Positions 45,354-54,545 are shown, counted from the first letter of the stretch. The stretch: DNA of 64,000 nucleotides from Anaerostipes sp. (GCF_018381315.1 NZ_JAGZSD010000009.1:55214-119213); one strand, 5' to 3'. The notes: generated from the letters alone by a model not told the origin. Numbers and translations: made by a program.

Positions 45354-45394
45354 TCTGCATGATTGGACAAAGGCATTCTAAGAGTCAACGGAAA

Positions 45395-45766
45395 TCATGC
45401 GGAATATGTCATAAGATACTGCCCTCTCTCCTGCCAGCTGTCCTCTCCCCTGACAAGATCAAAAACAATGATGCCCTCTTCTCCTGCCTCCGATGTCTTT
45501 GAACGGTCTTCTCCGGAACCAATCCGGACCTCTTTTATGCGGACAGCTGCTGCCGGAAGGCCGCTGCAGTCATAAATCTCTGCTTCCTCACCTTCTTTAT
45601 GCACGCCCTTCACAAAGGATACAGACATCTGAAAACAGCCGTTCTCTTTGTAGATCCCCTCCACGTATGAAAGATTCCCCGCCTCCTGATGAAGCCGGTA
45701 CACCCTCTCTTTTCCCTCTTCGTATTCACTGGTTGTATGAACCTTAAATCTGTCTAAAAATCCCAT
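45395..45766 (-). CDS. Conserved-looking hypothetical protein, 123 residues
   Basis: Soluble, charged, no signal or membrane segment; begins MGFLDRFKVHTTSEYEEG. The central part (QMSVSFVKGVHKEGEEAEIYDCSG) alternates like a beta barrel. A regularly spaced start with GGGGGAACGGC upstream and even codon use suggest a real gene. I do not recognise a family. It lies between a terminator and the XRE regulator gene, transcribed toward the terminator. Confidence 0.5.
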   Translation of the reverse strand: MGFLDRFKVHTTSEYEEGKERVYRLHQEAGNLSYVEGIYKENGCFQMSVSFVKGVHKEGEEAEIYDCSGLPAAAVRIKEVRIGSGEDRSKTSEAGEEGIIVFDLVRGEDSWQERGQYLMTYSA

Positions 45767-45816
45767 GCCGTTCCCCCGTCTTTTTTAAGTTGATTATAAT
45801 ACAACCAGCGAAAAAC

Positions 45817-46047
45817 TCAACGCCCTATTTGGTTTTCTGTGAGAAATTCTCTGAAATCTTCCACATTTCCCCCAAGCTCCTCAATCAACGGAACCACATA
45901 GGAACGTCCCGTCTTCCTCCCATGCAGAGCTTCTGAAATCCTCGGATAGGCAATTCCCATTCTCTCTGCCAGCTGTCTCTGTGTCAGTTCCTGACGGATC
46001 ATCTCAATCTTTACCCATTTTTCAAAATCTCTATACGACTTTATCAT
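45817..46047 (-). CDS. XRE-type helix-turn-helix protein, short
   Basis: 76 residues from the ATG at 46047 (AAAGGAG 6 bases upstream). Nearly the whole protein is one HTH domain: RQELTQRQLAERMGIAYPRISEALHG is the recognition region. No effector domain. It is divergent from another XRE gene; the shared intergenic region holds a perfect palindrome that could be its operator. Confidence 0.8.
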   Translation of the reverse strand: MIKSYRDFEKWVKIEMIRQELTQRQLAERMGIAYPRISEALHGRKTGRSYVVPLIEELGGNVEDFREFLTENQIGR

Positions 46048-46095
46048 TCGTCTCTCCTTTCCCTTATCTGACTGTAAGAAACTTACATAAATTAT

Positions 46096-46113
46096 ATCTC
46101 TATATCTAGAGAT
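46096..46113. promoter_or_regulatory. Operator-like palindrome between two XRE genes
   Basis: ATCTCTA-TATC-TAGAGAT, perfect 7-bp inverted repeat with 4-base spacer, 49 bases upstream of the 45817-46047 gene and 116 bases upstream of the plus-strand gene. Confidence 0.5.
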
Positions 46114-46161
46114 AGTCAAGAAAATGGTACTATCTTCCACAGTATTTTCGTTACAACTTCG

Positions 46162-46190
46162 TTTACACTAAATTTTATCTATGCTACAAT
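46162..46190 (+). promoter_or_regulatory. Sigma-A promoter of the plus-strand XRE gene
   Basis: TTTACA, 17-base spacer, TACAAT, about 38 bases before the start codon. Confidence 0.65.
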
Positions 46191-46228
46191 AGACGAGTAA
46201 ATTTGTTACATGCAGAGAGGGAAAATAC

Positions 46229-46525
46229 ATGAAATTTGCAGAAAATTTAAATGAATATCTGGAAAGCCATGATATTTCCAATTATCGGATTTATAAAGAT
46301 ACTGGCCTCTCAGACAGCCTGATCGGATACTGGAGAAAAGGCAAGAAACAGCCGACATTAGAAAACCTGGTCATTCTTTGTGACTATCTGGATGTTTCTA
46401 TTGATTATCTGGTCGGCAACATTTCCGCCAGAGAAGAAAAACTGCTTCGCTACTACCGCGGGCTGTCTCTGGAAGACAAAGATGAAATAGATACCTATAT
46501 GAATAATTCCGCCATTGACACATAG
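46229..46525 (+). CDS. XRE family transcriptional regulator
   Basis: 98 residues. HTH domain at about 1-65 (NYRIYKDTGLSDSLIGYWRKGKKQPTLENL, described in part; ICDYLDVSIDYLVG closes it), then a short helical tail. Typical of small Cro/CI-like regulators of Clostridia. GAGAGG upstream. The -35 box of the leuA promoter lies within its last codons. Confidence 0.85.
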   Translation: MKFAENLNEYLESHDISNYRIYKDTGLSDSLIGYWRKGKKQPTLENLVILCDYLDVSIDYLVGNISAREEKLLRYYRGLSLEDKDEIDTYMNNSAIDT

Positions 46526-46543
46526 AATGAAGTGTGGTAGATT
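46515..46543 (+). promoter_or_regulatory. Sigma-A promoter of leuA
   Basis: TTGACA (46515-46520), 17-base spacer, TAGATT (46538-46543), immediately before the T-box leader. Confidence 0.75.
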
Positions 46544-46549
46544 ATCATT

Positions 46550-46838
46550 ATTAATAATTTAAATGCTTTGATGAGGAATAGTAGGATATAGAAGGCATTC
46601 AGAGAGCTGCTGGCTGGTGAAAAGCAGCTGCCCGGTATATGTGAACTCGCCTCTGAGCAGCTTGCTGAACAGTTAGTAGGCAACGCCGGTTCCGACCGTT
46701 ATATTGGGAAGATATCAGTTTTTTAACTCGTATCGGTAGTAAGTGCACGCGGCTTCTGCGTGAATTAGAGTGGTACCACGGAGTGTATATAACCCTTCGT
46801 CTCTATCCAGAAATGGACAGAGATGAAGGTTTTTTTGT
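46550..46838 (+). promoter_or_regulatory. T-box leader of leuA
   Basis: Stem I region from about 46569 (GATGAGGAATAGTAG, AGAGAGCTGCTGG), a likely specifier CTC (Leu) in GTGAACTCGCC, the conserved GAGTGGTACCACGG (46769-46782), and a terminator with arms CCTTCGTCTCTATCC / GGACAGAGATGAAGG (46794-46829) and T7. Uncharged tRNA-Leu should open leuA. Confidence 0.92.
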
Positions 46839-46927
46839 TTGATCAGAACAGCAAACCGCTTCGCGGGGATGCACACAGCCGCATGCAGTTTAATTTTTCA
46901 TATTTCATGAAGGGAGATTTTATATCT

Positions 46928-48580
46928 ATGAATGCAAACAAATATAAACGCCAATATTTTATGCCTCCTGAAGAGTGCCTTGACTGGGCAAGAAAAGAGT
47001 ACATCACCAAAGCGCCTGACTGGTGCAGCGTGGATCTGAGAGACGGAAACCAGGCCTTGATCATTCCTATGAGCCTGGATGAAAAAGTAGAGTTCTTTCA
47101 ATATTTAGTCAAGGTAGGATTTAAGGAGATTGAGGTAGGGTTTCCTGCCGCTTCTGAGACAGAATACACCTTCCTGCGCACTTTGATCGAACAGGATCTT
47201 ATCCCTGACGACGTGACCATCCAGGTACTGACTCAAGCCCGGGAACATATCATAAAACGTACATTTGAAGCTTTAAAGGGTGCGAAACGCGCCATCGTCC
47301 ACGTATATAACTCTACCTCTCTTGCACAGAGGGAGCAGGTTTTCAAAAAATCAAAAGAAGAGGTCTTAAAGATCGCCACAGACGGAGCTGAGCTTCTGAA
47401 AAAACTGGCCGGTGAGACTGACGGAAACTTCCAGTTTGAGTACTCCCCGGAAAGCTTTACCGGAACGGAAGTAGAATATGCACTGGAAGTGTGTAATGCC
47501 GTGCTGGATGTCTGGAAACCCACACCGGACTGGAAGGTTATTATCAATCTTCCTGTCACTGTGCAGCTTTCCATGCCGCATGTGTATGCCAGCCAGATCG
47601 AGTATATGAGCAAACATATGAAGTACCGGGAGAACGTAGTTCTGTCCATCCATCCCCACAATGACCGGGGCTGCGGTGTTGCCGACACAGAACTTGCACT
47701 GCTTGCGGGAGCGGACCGTGTTGAAGGAACCCTGTTCGGCAATGGTGAAAGAACCGGAAACGTGGATATTGTCACTCTGGCTCTCAACATGTACTCACAC
47801 GGAGTAGACCCGCACCTGGACTTCTCCAATCTTCCTCAGCTTACGAAGACTTACGAACGCCTGACCCGCATGAATGTCTACGAACGCCAGCCATACTCCG
47901 GCAAGCTTGTATTTGCAGCCTTCTCCGGTTCTCATCAGGATGCCATTGCCAAAGGAATGCACTGGATCGATGACCGGGATCCGGATTATTGGTCCGTCCC
48001 TTACCTTCCGATTGATCCTAAAGATATCGGCAGGGAATACGAGAGCGATGTCATCCGCATTAACAGCCAGTCCGGAAAGGGCGGCATCGGCTATGTGCTG
48101 GAAGAAAACTTTGGATTCCATATTCCGGGCAAGATGAGGGAAGACGTAGGTTATACCGTCAAGGATGTATCCGACAAACAGCACCGGGAGCTTGTTCCGA
48201 AAGATATCCTGGATGTATTTAAAAAGGTCTATGTGAATATTGATTCTCCGATTGCCTTAAAAGAGTGCCACTTTATTCAAAAAGACGGCGGCATCGAGGC
48301 TGAGATCTCTCTTGACAAAGCCGGAGTCCACAAGCTGTATCACGGAAAAGGAAACGGCCGTCTGGATGCAGTCAGCAATGCCATTCAGCGCCACAGCGAT
48401 TTGAATTACTCTATCGTCAGCTATCACGAGCACGCCCTTAATGTAGGATCTAATTCCAAAGCATGCTCTTATGTAGCACTCCAGCAGCCAAACGGCTCTG
48501 TCGTATGGGGAGCGGGAATCCATGAGGATATTATAACTGCCTCCGTACTTGCACTGATCAGTGCTGTCAACCGATTATAA
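46928..48580 (+). CDS. leuA: 2-isopropylmalate synthase (long, LeuA2 type)
   Basis: 550 residues from the ATG at 46928 (AAGGGAG 11 bases upstream). An in-frame ATG at 46823 lies inside the T-box terminator and must not be used. It condenses acetyl-CoA and 2-oxoisovalerate, first step of leucine synthesis. DRE-TIM barrel: WCSVDLRDGNQALI, metal-binding SIHPHNDRGCG, ERTGNVD; C-terminal leucine-sensing domain from about 430. The PDWCSVDLRDGNQAL start marks the type found in yeasts and many Clostridia. Confidence 0.96.
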   Translation: MNANKYKRQYFMPPEECLDWARKEYITKAPDWCSVDLRDGNQALIIPMSLDEKVEFFQYLVKVGFKEIEVGFPAASETEYTFLRTLIEQDLIPDDVTIQVLTQAREHIIKRTFEALKGAKRAIVHVYNSTSLAQREQVFKKSKEEVLKIATDGAELLKKLAGETDGNFQFEYSPESFTGTEVEYALEVCNAVLDVWKPTPDWKVIINLPVTVQLSMPHVYASQIEYMSKHMKYRENVVLSIHPHNDRGCGVADTELALLAGADRVEGTLFGNGERTGNVDIVTLALNMYSHGVDPHLDFSNLPQLTKTYERLTRMNVYERQPYSGKLVFAAFSGSHQDAIAKGMHWIDDRDPDYWSVPYLPIDPKDIGREYESDVIRINSQSGKGGIGYVLEENFGFHIPGKMREDVGYTVKDVSDKQHRELVPKDILDVFKKVYVNIDSPIALKECHFIQKDGGIEAEISLDKAGVHKLYHGKGNGRLDAVSNAIQRHSDLNYSIVSYHEHALNVGSNSKACSYVALQQPNGSVVWGAGIHEDIITASVLALISAVNRL

Positions 48581-48596
48581 AAAGCTCTGAACATAC

Positions 48597-48635
48597 GAAA
48601 AAAGAGCGCCGGGTCCTGCCCTGGCGCTCTTTTTC
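48597..48635. terminator. Bidirectional terminator after leuA
   Basis: AGAGCGCC / GGCGCTCT stem with A6 before and T5 after. Confidence 0.92.
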
Positions 48636-48670
48636 TCATTGGCCACAATGATTCCTTGTTTTAAAGTTTC

Positions 48671-49303
48671 TTATTGGTCTGTCACAGTATATTCTGTTCC
48701 CAGGTCTTCTATGGAAGCTGTCCCTCCTGACAGATCTGTCAGTTTCTTTTTGATCTGCAGGCATCCGGCTTCCGGCACTAAAAACTCAAGCGTCACTTTA
48801 TCTGTATACTCTGTATGAAGAACCGGGATATTCTCTGTGCTGAGAAGATACTGTATCTTACCTGCTGCAGAATAGTCACAGCCGGTCCTGAGCCTGTGCC
48901 CCAAGCCCATGGTGACAGTTCCTGCTGCCTCTACAGCTTCCGCTGCTGCCTTAGTATAGGCTCTCACAAGACCTCCGGTACCGAGCAAAGTTCCCCCAAA
49001 GTAACGGGTTACAACAATCACGGTATTCAGCAGCTGATTGCCGGTAAGCACTTCAAGCATAGGCTTTCCTGCTGTACCGTTTGGCTCCCCGTCATCGCTG
49101 GCTCTCTCCAGCGGCTGTTCAATGCCCACACAGAATGCGCTGCAGTGGTGTCTGGCATCTCTGTACCGGCGTTTCTCCTCCGCTATCACTGCCAGTGCCT
49201 CTTCCTCACTGGAAACCGGTACTGCAATCCCTATAAACTTAGATTTTTTTTCTATGACAAGGGATTCACCTTTCTTATGAATCGTCTGATACTGTTCTTT
49301 CAA
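48671..49303 (-). CDS. YigZ/IMPACT family protein
   Basis: 210 residues. N-terminal UPF0029 (IMPACT) domain with KKSKFIGIA, ARHHCSAF and NGTAGKPML...VTRYFGGTLLGTGGLVRAY; C-terminal DUF1949 domain (about 140-205). Possible role in translation control; biochemical function is not settled. It overlaps the upstream small gene by 4 bases (ATGA). Confidence 0.93.
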   Translation of the reverse strand: MKEQYQTIHKKGESLVIEKKSKFIGIAVPVSSEEEALAVIAEEKRRYRDARHHCSAFCVGIEQPLERASDDGEPNGTAGKPMLEVLTGNQLLNTVIVVTRYFGGTLLGTGGLVRAYTKAAAEAVEAAGTVTMGLGHRLRTGCDYSAAGKIQYLLSTENIPVLHTEYTDKVTLEFLVPEAGCLQIKKKLTDLSGGTASIEDLGTEYTVTDQ

Positions 49304-49584
49304 TCTCTTTCCTCCAACTCCATCACTGCGTCAACCGCCTCAAAAAAAGAAATCGGTGTCACTTCATATTTAACCAGCAGCCGGACAATACGCTCCGCCT
49401 GCGTTCTGGTGGCAAATGCCCCTCTTATCTCTTCTGCTTCCAGGACACTTGGCTCTCTTGTCGTCCTCTCCAAAGCCGCACCATAGACATCCTTCGCAGA
49501 ATCATTCAGCATATAATAGGATACTACAAATTTGTCTCCATTGCCATCTTCTAAATAATTGGTTCCTAATTTCTCCTTCTTCAT
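49300..49584 (-). CDS. DUF6514-like small protein
   Basis: 94 residues, soluble. YLEDGNGDKFVVSYYML and the C-terminal ERIVRLLVKYEVTPISFFEAVDAVM follow the pattern I associate with DUF6514, a clostridial family of unknown role. The family name is from memory and not certain. GGAGGA precedes the start. Coupled to YigZ by a 4-base overlap. Confidence 0.65.
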   Translation of the reverse strand: MKKEKLGTNYLEDGNGDKFVVSYYMLNDSAKDVYGAALERTTREPSVLEAEEIRGAFATRTQAERIVRLLVKYEVTPISFFEAVDAVMELEERD

Positions 49585-49789
49585 CTTTTGTTCCTCCTCT
49601 TTTGTAAAAAATCTATAACTCTCCTTAAACGTGATTCCAATGATATGCCGCCGAAGTATCCCTTATGTCCCTGTGCCGCGGGGCTGTCCGGCCGGAACTC
49701 TTTTCATTCAGACGGCTGCGCTCTGGCTGTAAGGCGTTGTTTACTTGTTATTTTTTATTTGTTATAATGCTAGACATAGGAGGTTTTAC

Positions 49790-52336
49790 ATGAACTTTAA
49801 CAAGCAAAAAACAGAGCGAAAAAGAAACGCCCTTTCTTCACCGAAAGTACGGCAAAGTTCCCATCTTACGCTTTTTTTCTATAAATATGCACTGGTTGTC
49901 ATCATTGCCCTGATCGTCACGGCTGCCGGCCTGTCCATCGGATTCATCCGCGGTATTCTTAACAATACCCCGAATATATCGCTGGACTCGATCCATTCAA
50001 AAGGCTTTATCACTATGATCTATGATAAGGACGGCAATGTAACAAGAAAGCTGTCCACCAGTGATTCCAACCGTGTCTACGTCTCTCTGGATGAAATCCC
50101 GGCCAATCTGCAGAATGCATTTATCTCTATCGAAGATGTCCGGTTTTATAATCACAACGGCATTGACATGCGCGGCATCGCCAGATCCCTTTTGCTTGGC
50201 CTGAAAGAACAGAACCTGGATCAGGGCGGCAGCACGATCACACAGCAGCTGATCAAAAACAATGTGTTAGGGATACAGCCTGAAAAAACCACAATCGAGC
50301 GTATAGAACGCAAGATCAAGGAACAATCCCTAGCTCTTGAATTAGAAAAAATTACTTCTAAACAAAAGATTCTGGAAGAATATTTAAATGCGATCAATCT
50401 AGGGGAAGGAACTTTGGGCGTGCAGACTGCATCTCAAAAATATTTTCATAAAGACGTGTCAGATTTGACACTGTCGGAGTGTACCGTTCTGGCCGGTATC
50501 ACAAAGAATCCAACAAAGATGAATCCCATCACTCATCCGAACAACAATGCAGCCCGGAGAATGACTATTCTTAAAACGATGCTGGAAGAACATTATATCA
50601 CAAAAAGTGAATATTCGGAAGCAGTGAATGATAATGTTTATGAAAGAATCCAGAAGATCAATGCAAGACAGCAGAAGAGTTCCACAGCAAATTCCTACTT
50701 TGATGATGCTCTGATTCTTCAGGTTGTCCATGATCTGAAAGAAAAACTCGGATACGATGAAACCAAAGCCTACAATGCTATTTACAGCGGCGGGTTAAAA
50801 ATCTATTCTACCCAGGATTCCAAGATTCAGAAGATTGCAGATAAAGTGACAAATGATCCGAAAAACTATCCGGAAGGTACGAAAGTGGCTCTGTCCTATT
50901 CTCTGTCCGGCACTGACAAGCACGGCAGGGAAGTCAGTTATTCTGAAAATGACGTGCTAAGCTATATGAAAAAAAACAAGCTTGGAAACAGCCTTATATT
51001 TAAAAACAAATCTGCTGCTGAAGAATCTGCCCGTAAGTTTACCAAATCCCTTAAGAAACATGGAGTCACCGTGATCAATGAACAGGTTTCCACTGTGATA
51101 CAGCCTCAGATTTCCATGACGATCATGAATCAAAACACCGGCCAGGTAGAGGCTCTTGTGGGCGGACGGGGCGTAAAATCCGAAAACCTTTCCCTGAACC
51201 GTGCCACCGGAACTACCAGGCAGCCAGGTTCTACTTTTAAGGTGCTGTCTACTTTCCTGCCTGCTCTGGATGCAAAAAAAATGACGCTTGCCACTGTCTA
51301 TGACGATGCTCCTTATGACTATCTGGATACAGGACGTCCGGTGCGCAACTACTATAAGGGCTACCGCGGATTTTCCACCATCAGACAGGCCGTCACAGAT
51401 TCCATGAACATTGTCGCTGCCAAAACTATGGCTGATGTAACTCCGGAAGTGTCTTATGAGTATTTACAAAAGCTTGGTTTTACCACTCTGGTAGACAACA
51501 AAACTACTTCAGACGGAAAGACCTACTCCGACTTGAACCAGTCCATGGCTCTTGGAGGTCTGACTTACGGTGTAACCAATCTGGAGCTCACCGGCGCTTT
51601 TTCGGCTGTTGCCAACGGAGGAAATTACTATAAACCTTCTTTGTACACTAAGGTTGTGGATCAGTCCGGAAAAGTCCTGCTGAAATCATCTTCCTCCGGT
51701 ACACCGGTGATGAGAGATTCCACAGCTTTCCTGCTGACGGATGCCATGAAGGATGTTATCAAAAAAGGTACCGGAAAACCGGCAACACTTTCCTCAGGAA
51801 TGCCTGCAGCAGGAAAAACCGGCACCACCACCAGTAATTATGATTACTGGTTTACCGGATATACTCCGTATCACACGGCCTCCGTATGGATGGGTTATGA
51901 CCGGAATACTTCTTTTTCTTCGGGGCAGCAGCATGAAAAGATCTGGAAACTGGTTATGGATCAGATCATTGCAGAAAAGGGAGAAAGCAAAAAGGATTTC
52001 AGCATGCCTAAAAATATTGTAAAAGCCCGGATCTGCACCAAATCCGGCAAACTGGCCGTCAAGGGTGTCTGTGACCATGATCCGAGAGGCAGTACAGTAA
52101 AGACAGAGTACTTTGCCCTTGGGACAAAACCTAATAAGCCATGTGATGTCCATGTGGCTGTTGATATCTGTAAGGAATCCGGGTATCCGGCCAACAGTGC
52201 ATGTCCGCCCGATCAGCTGTACCGCAGGATCTATATTACAAGGCCGAAGGGAAGCCGTGGAACAACGGATGACAGCAAATATCAGATTCCGGATCTCTAT
52301 GTAAAATATATGTGCGGCCTGCACACACCAGAATAG
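49790..52336 (+). CDS. Class A penicillin-binding protein (PBP1A type)
   Basis: 848 residues from the ATG at 49790 (AGGAGG 7 bases upstream; the frame is open 45 bases further). Basic cytosolic tail and one membrane helix (about 30-55). Glycosyltransferase GT51 domain with FISIEDVRFYNHNGID and QGGSTITQQLIKN (about 105-290). Transpeptidase domain with GSTFK (Ser-x-x-Lys), SMN and KTGT (about 420-720). The C-terminal extension has paired cysteines (RICTKSG, GVCDHD, DICKESGYPANSACP), which may form disulfides outside the cell. Builds peptidoglycan. Confidence 0.94.
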   Translation: MNFNKQKTERKRNALSSPKVRQSSHLTLFFYKYALVVIIALIVTAAGLSIGFIRGILNNTPNISLDSIHSKGFITMIYDKDGNVTRKLSTSDSNRVYVSLDEIPANLQNAFISIEDVRFYNHNGIDMRGIARSLLLGLKEQNLDQGGSTITQQLIKNNVLGIQPEKTTIERIERKIKEQSLALELEKITSKQKILEEYLNAINLGEGTLGVQTASQKYFHKDVSDLTLSECTVLAGITKNPTKMNPITHPNNNAARRMTILKTMLEEHYITKSEYSEAVNDNVYERIQKINARQQKSSTANSYFDDALILQVVHDLKEKLGYDETKAYNAIYSGGLKIYSTQDSKIQKIADKVTNDPKNYPEGTKVALSYSLSGTDKHGREVSYSENDVLSYMKKNKLGNSLIFKNKSAAEESARKFTKSLKKHGVTVINEQVSTVIQPQISMTIMNQNTGQVEALVGGRGVKSENLSLNRATGTTRQPGSTFKVLSTFLPALDAKKMTLATVYDDAPYDYLDTGRPVRNYYKGYRGFSTIRQAVTDSMNIVAAKTMADVTPEVSYEYLQKLGFTTLVDNKTTSDGKTYSDLNQSMALGGLTYGVTNLELTGAFSAVANGGNYYKPSLYTKVVDQSGKVLLKSSSSGTPVMRDSTAFLLTDAMKDVIKKGTGKPATLSSGMPAAGKTGTTTSNYDYWFTGYTPYHTASVWMGYDRNTSFSSGQQHEKIWKLVMDQIIAEKGESKKDFSMPKNIVKARICTKSGKLAVKGVCDHDPRGSTVKTEYFALGTKPNKPCDVHVAVDICKESGYPANSACPPDQLYRRIYITRPKGSRGTTDDSKYQIPDLYVKYMCGLHTPE

Positions 52337-52338
52337 CA

Positions 52339-52380
52339 AGAGCGTTTCCGATAGCTTTACCGTTATCAGAAACGCTCTTT
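52339..52380 (+). terminator. Terminator of the PBP gene
   Basis: AGAGCGTTTC / GAAACGCTCT stem with inner GATA/TATC pairing, then T-rich sequence. Confidence 0.88.
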
Positions 52381-52387
52381 ATATATA

Positions 52388-52421
52388 TAAAAAGCAATCC
52401 CGCCGCTTTGGCGGCATTACT
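52388..52421 (-). terminator. Terminator of the spoVA operon
   Basis: On the minus strand AGTAAT-G-CCGCC-AAAGC-GGCGG-G-ATTGCT followed by T5, 24 bases after the spoVAE stop. One G-G mismatch in the stem. Confidence 0.8.
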
Positions 52422-52444
52422 TAGTATCGAATTTAAACTTTTCT

Positions 52445-52801
52445 CTATTTTTTAATCTTTGGCTGAAAGATCAGTGAGGCCAGGTATGAAAAGATCAGTG
52501 CCGCTGACGTTCCCACCGCTGCAGCCGTAAATCCTCCCTCAAACAGGCCAAGTATTCCATGCTGGTCAATGGCCTCTTTCATGCCTTTCCACAGAGAAAA
52601 TCCAAATCCTGAAAGCGGGACCGTCGCCCCGCATCCTGCAAAATCAGCGATTTTTTCATAGATTCCCAGAGCTCCAAGCACTGCTCCGGAGATAACTAAA
52701 ATGACCATAATCCTTCCCGGCTGCAGCTTGGTATTATCCATAAGAATCTGCACCAGAATGCAGATGATTCCTCCAACAATAAATGCTTTTATATATTCCA
52801 T
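52445..52801 (-). CDS. spoVAE: Stage V sporulation protein AE
   Basis: 118 residues, three to four membrane helices, matching the SpoVAE (SpoVAEb) family that shares ancestry with SpoVAC. Part of the channel for dipicolinic acid across the inner spore membrane. PLSGFGFSLWKGMKEAI is the conserved loop, parallel to the SpoVAC loop PITGFANSVASPAIEY. Directly abuts spoVAD. Confidence 0.95.
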   Translation of the reverse strand: MEYIKAFIVGGIICILVQILMDNTKLQPGRIMVILVISGAVLGALGIYEKIADFAGCGATVPLSGFGFSLWKGMKEAIDQHGILGLFEGGFTAAAVGTSAALIFSYLASLIFQPKIKK

Positions 52802-53821
52802 TTACAGTTCCTCTCTTTCCAGCAGGACTCCGTGGGCAATTCCCGGAACAGTCTCGCCTTCGTTAAAGCTTGTCTTTGACAGAAGTGCTCCTGTAGGTAC
52901 AAACAGTACCCTCTTCCATCCCCCGTTTATCATTTTTCTTGTAATCATGGAGGACAGAACTACCGCACTGCAGGCACATCCTGATCCGCCCGCATGAGTA
53001 TCCTGGATTTCATCCTGGTAGATCTCTATTCCGCAGTCTCCGTGTACTTTTGAAATATCATACCCGTTGTCTTTCAGCAGTTTGATCAGGATTTCTTTTC
53101 CCACTTCTCCGAGGTCCCCAGTATAAATAGCGTCATAATCATCCGGTGTCATAGCAAAATCATTGAAATGCTGATAAATGACTTCAGCGGCCGCAGGCGC
53201 CATACAGGCTCCCATGTTCATAGAGTCTTTCACACCATAGTCCACAATCTTTCCGGTTGTAATTCCGCGGACTTTAATCGGGCTCTTTTCATTGGAAATC
53301 ACAAATCCCCCGGCTCCTGTTACAGTCCAGGTTGCCGACAAAGGTCTCTGGCTTCCATATTCCAGAGGAAAACGGAACTGTTTTTCTGCACTTCCTATAT
53401 GGCTCGATGCAAGAGCCAGTGCATGGTCAGCGTAGCCCGCAGCCACAACCATGGAAGCCAATGATATGGATTCTCCTGCTGTGGAGCATGCACCGTACAG
53501 GCCGAATAAAGGAATTTCAAGATCCTTAATCCCAAAGGAAGTAGCCATGATCTGCTCCAAAAGATCCCCCGCAAATGCATACCTTACTTGATTTTTTGTG
53601 ATCTCCGCCTTCTGGATTGCCAGAAGTGCTGCCTGGCGCATAAATCTTCCCTCTGCAAGTTCCCATGTTTCCTCGCCGAACAAAGGATCGTCAATCACCT
53701 GGTCAAAAGCCTGCCCAAGCGGACCTTCTCCTTCTTTTTCTCCTACTACGGATGACCATCCTTTCAGGTACGGCGGATGTTCAAATTCCAGGCTTTGTTT
53801 ACCTTTCATTATTTTCATCAC
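52802..53821 (-). CDS. spoVAD: Stage V sporulation protein AD
   Basis: 339 residues. Soluble thiolase-fold protein that binds dipicolinic acid at the inner spore membrane. Visible: SVVGEKEGEGPLGQAFD, YGACSTAGESISLASM (equivalent of the thiolase active-site Cys region), and GGSGCACSAVV. Its start overlaps the spoVAC stop by 4 bases (ATGA), so translation is coupled. Confidence 0.97.
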   Translation of the reverse strand: MMKIMKGKQSLEFEHPPYLKGWSSVVGEKEGEGPLGQAFDQVIDDPLFGEETWELAEGRFMRQAALLAIQKAEITKNQVRYAFAGDLLEQIMATSFGIKDLEIPLFGLYGACSTAGESISLASMVVAAGYADHALALASSHIGSAEKQFRFPLEYGSQRPLSATWTVTGAGGFVISNEKSPIKVRGITTGKIVDYGVKDSMNMGACMAPAAAEVIYQHFNDFAMTPDDYDAIYTGDLGEVGKEILIKLLKDNGYDISKVHGDCGIEIYQDEIQDTHAGGSGCACSAVVLSSMITRKMINGGWKRVLFVPTGALLSKTSFNEGETVPGIAHGVLLEREEL

Positions 53822-54279
53822 ATAACCCCCAGTCTGACTAATATCATATAGATTACTCCCAGGATAAAAGAGGATAAGATTCCATACAGGATCACAGGAC
53901 CGGCAATGGTAAAGATCTTAACTCCGATTCCGAAAACCTGTCCTTCCTTTTGATATTCAATGGCCGGTGACGCGACAGAATTGGCAAATCCAGTAATCGG
54001 GACCAGTCCTCCTGCACCTCCGAATTTTGTAATTTTAGAATACAGGTTAAAACCGGTGAGCAGTACGCTCAGCAGTACAAGGGCCAAGGTTACGGTCAGC
54101 AGTGCATCCTTTTCTCCCAGATGGAGCCAGTGCATGGACGCCCGCTTCAGAGCCTGACCGATTGTACAGATTGCTCCTCCCACAAAAAACGCACGGACAC
54201 AGTTCATAAGACAGCTGCTGGCCGGCGTTACCTGTTCCACATATTCATTATATTGTTCCTTAGACGGTTCATTGTGCAT
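53818..54279 (-). CDS. spoVAC: Stage V sporulation protein AC
   Basis: 153 residues, about four membrane helices (ALLTVTLALVLLSVLL among them), with the conserved PITGFANSVASPAIEY loop. In Bacillus it behaves as a mechanosensitive channel for dipicolinic acid. AAAGGAG upstream. It is separated from spoVAB by about 300 bases that hold a hairpin-rich block instead of a gene. Confidence 0.96.
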   Translation of the reverse strand: MHNEPSKEQYNEYVEQVTPASSCLMNCVRAFFVGGAICTIGQALKRASMHWLHLGEKDALLTVTLALVLLSVLLTGFNLYSKITKFGGAGGLVPITGFANSVASPAIEYQKEGQVFGIGVKIFTIAGPVILYGILSSFILGVIYMILVRLGVM

Positions 54280-54299
54280 AACAGACTTTTCTCCTTTCG

Positions 54300-54545
54300 T
54301 TATCTAGCCGCTTCAGATAGGCATTGTTGTACGGACAGGCCTGTGGGCTGTCCGTTTCTGCGGCAGTCGCCGCAGAGAATTGTTTGGTAAATATTAATTT
54401 TTTGGCTCTATTCGTTCAATCTGAGCCATACTGCGTATGGCTCTCAGGAATTTAAACCCCAACAGCCAAAAATGCTCACGCCTTTTTGGCTGCCGAATTT
54501 TAAATTCCTTCCATGCTCTGCATGGAGATTGTCCTCTGTTTTGAA
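54300..54545. repeat. Hairpin-rich block inside the spoVA operon
   Basis: No gene. Successive perfect inverted repeats: GGACAG/CTGTCC (54333-54353), CTGCGGC/GCCGCAG (54358-54375), GAGCCATAC/GTATGGCTC (54423-54443), AGGAATTTAAA/TTTAAATTCCT (54446-54509) enclosing CAGCCAAAAA/TTTTTGGCTG (54463-54492), and CCATGC/GCATGG (54511-54525). None ends in a T-tract in operon direction. Sequence is unrelated to copies A-C. Confidence 0.7.

Noticed and set aside
46823..46927. N-terminal extension of leuA beginning in the leader
   Set aside because: The ATG at 46823 lies in the 3' arm of the T-box terminator; the ATG at 46928 has a ribosome binding site and matches the family N-terminus.
49621..49740. Possible relative of the spoVA hairpin block upstream of the PBP gene
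   Set aside because: Only about ten bases (CGGACAGCCC) are shared, which is not enough.
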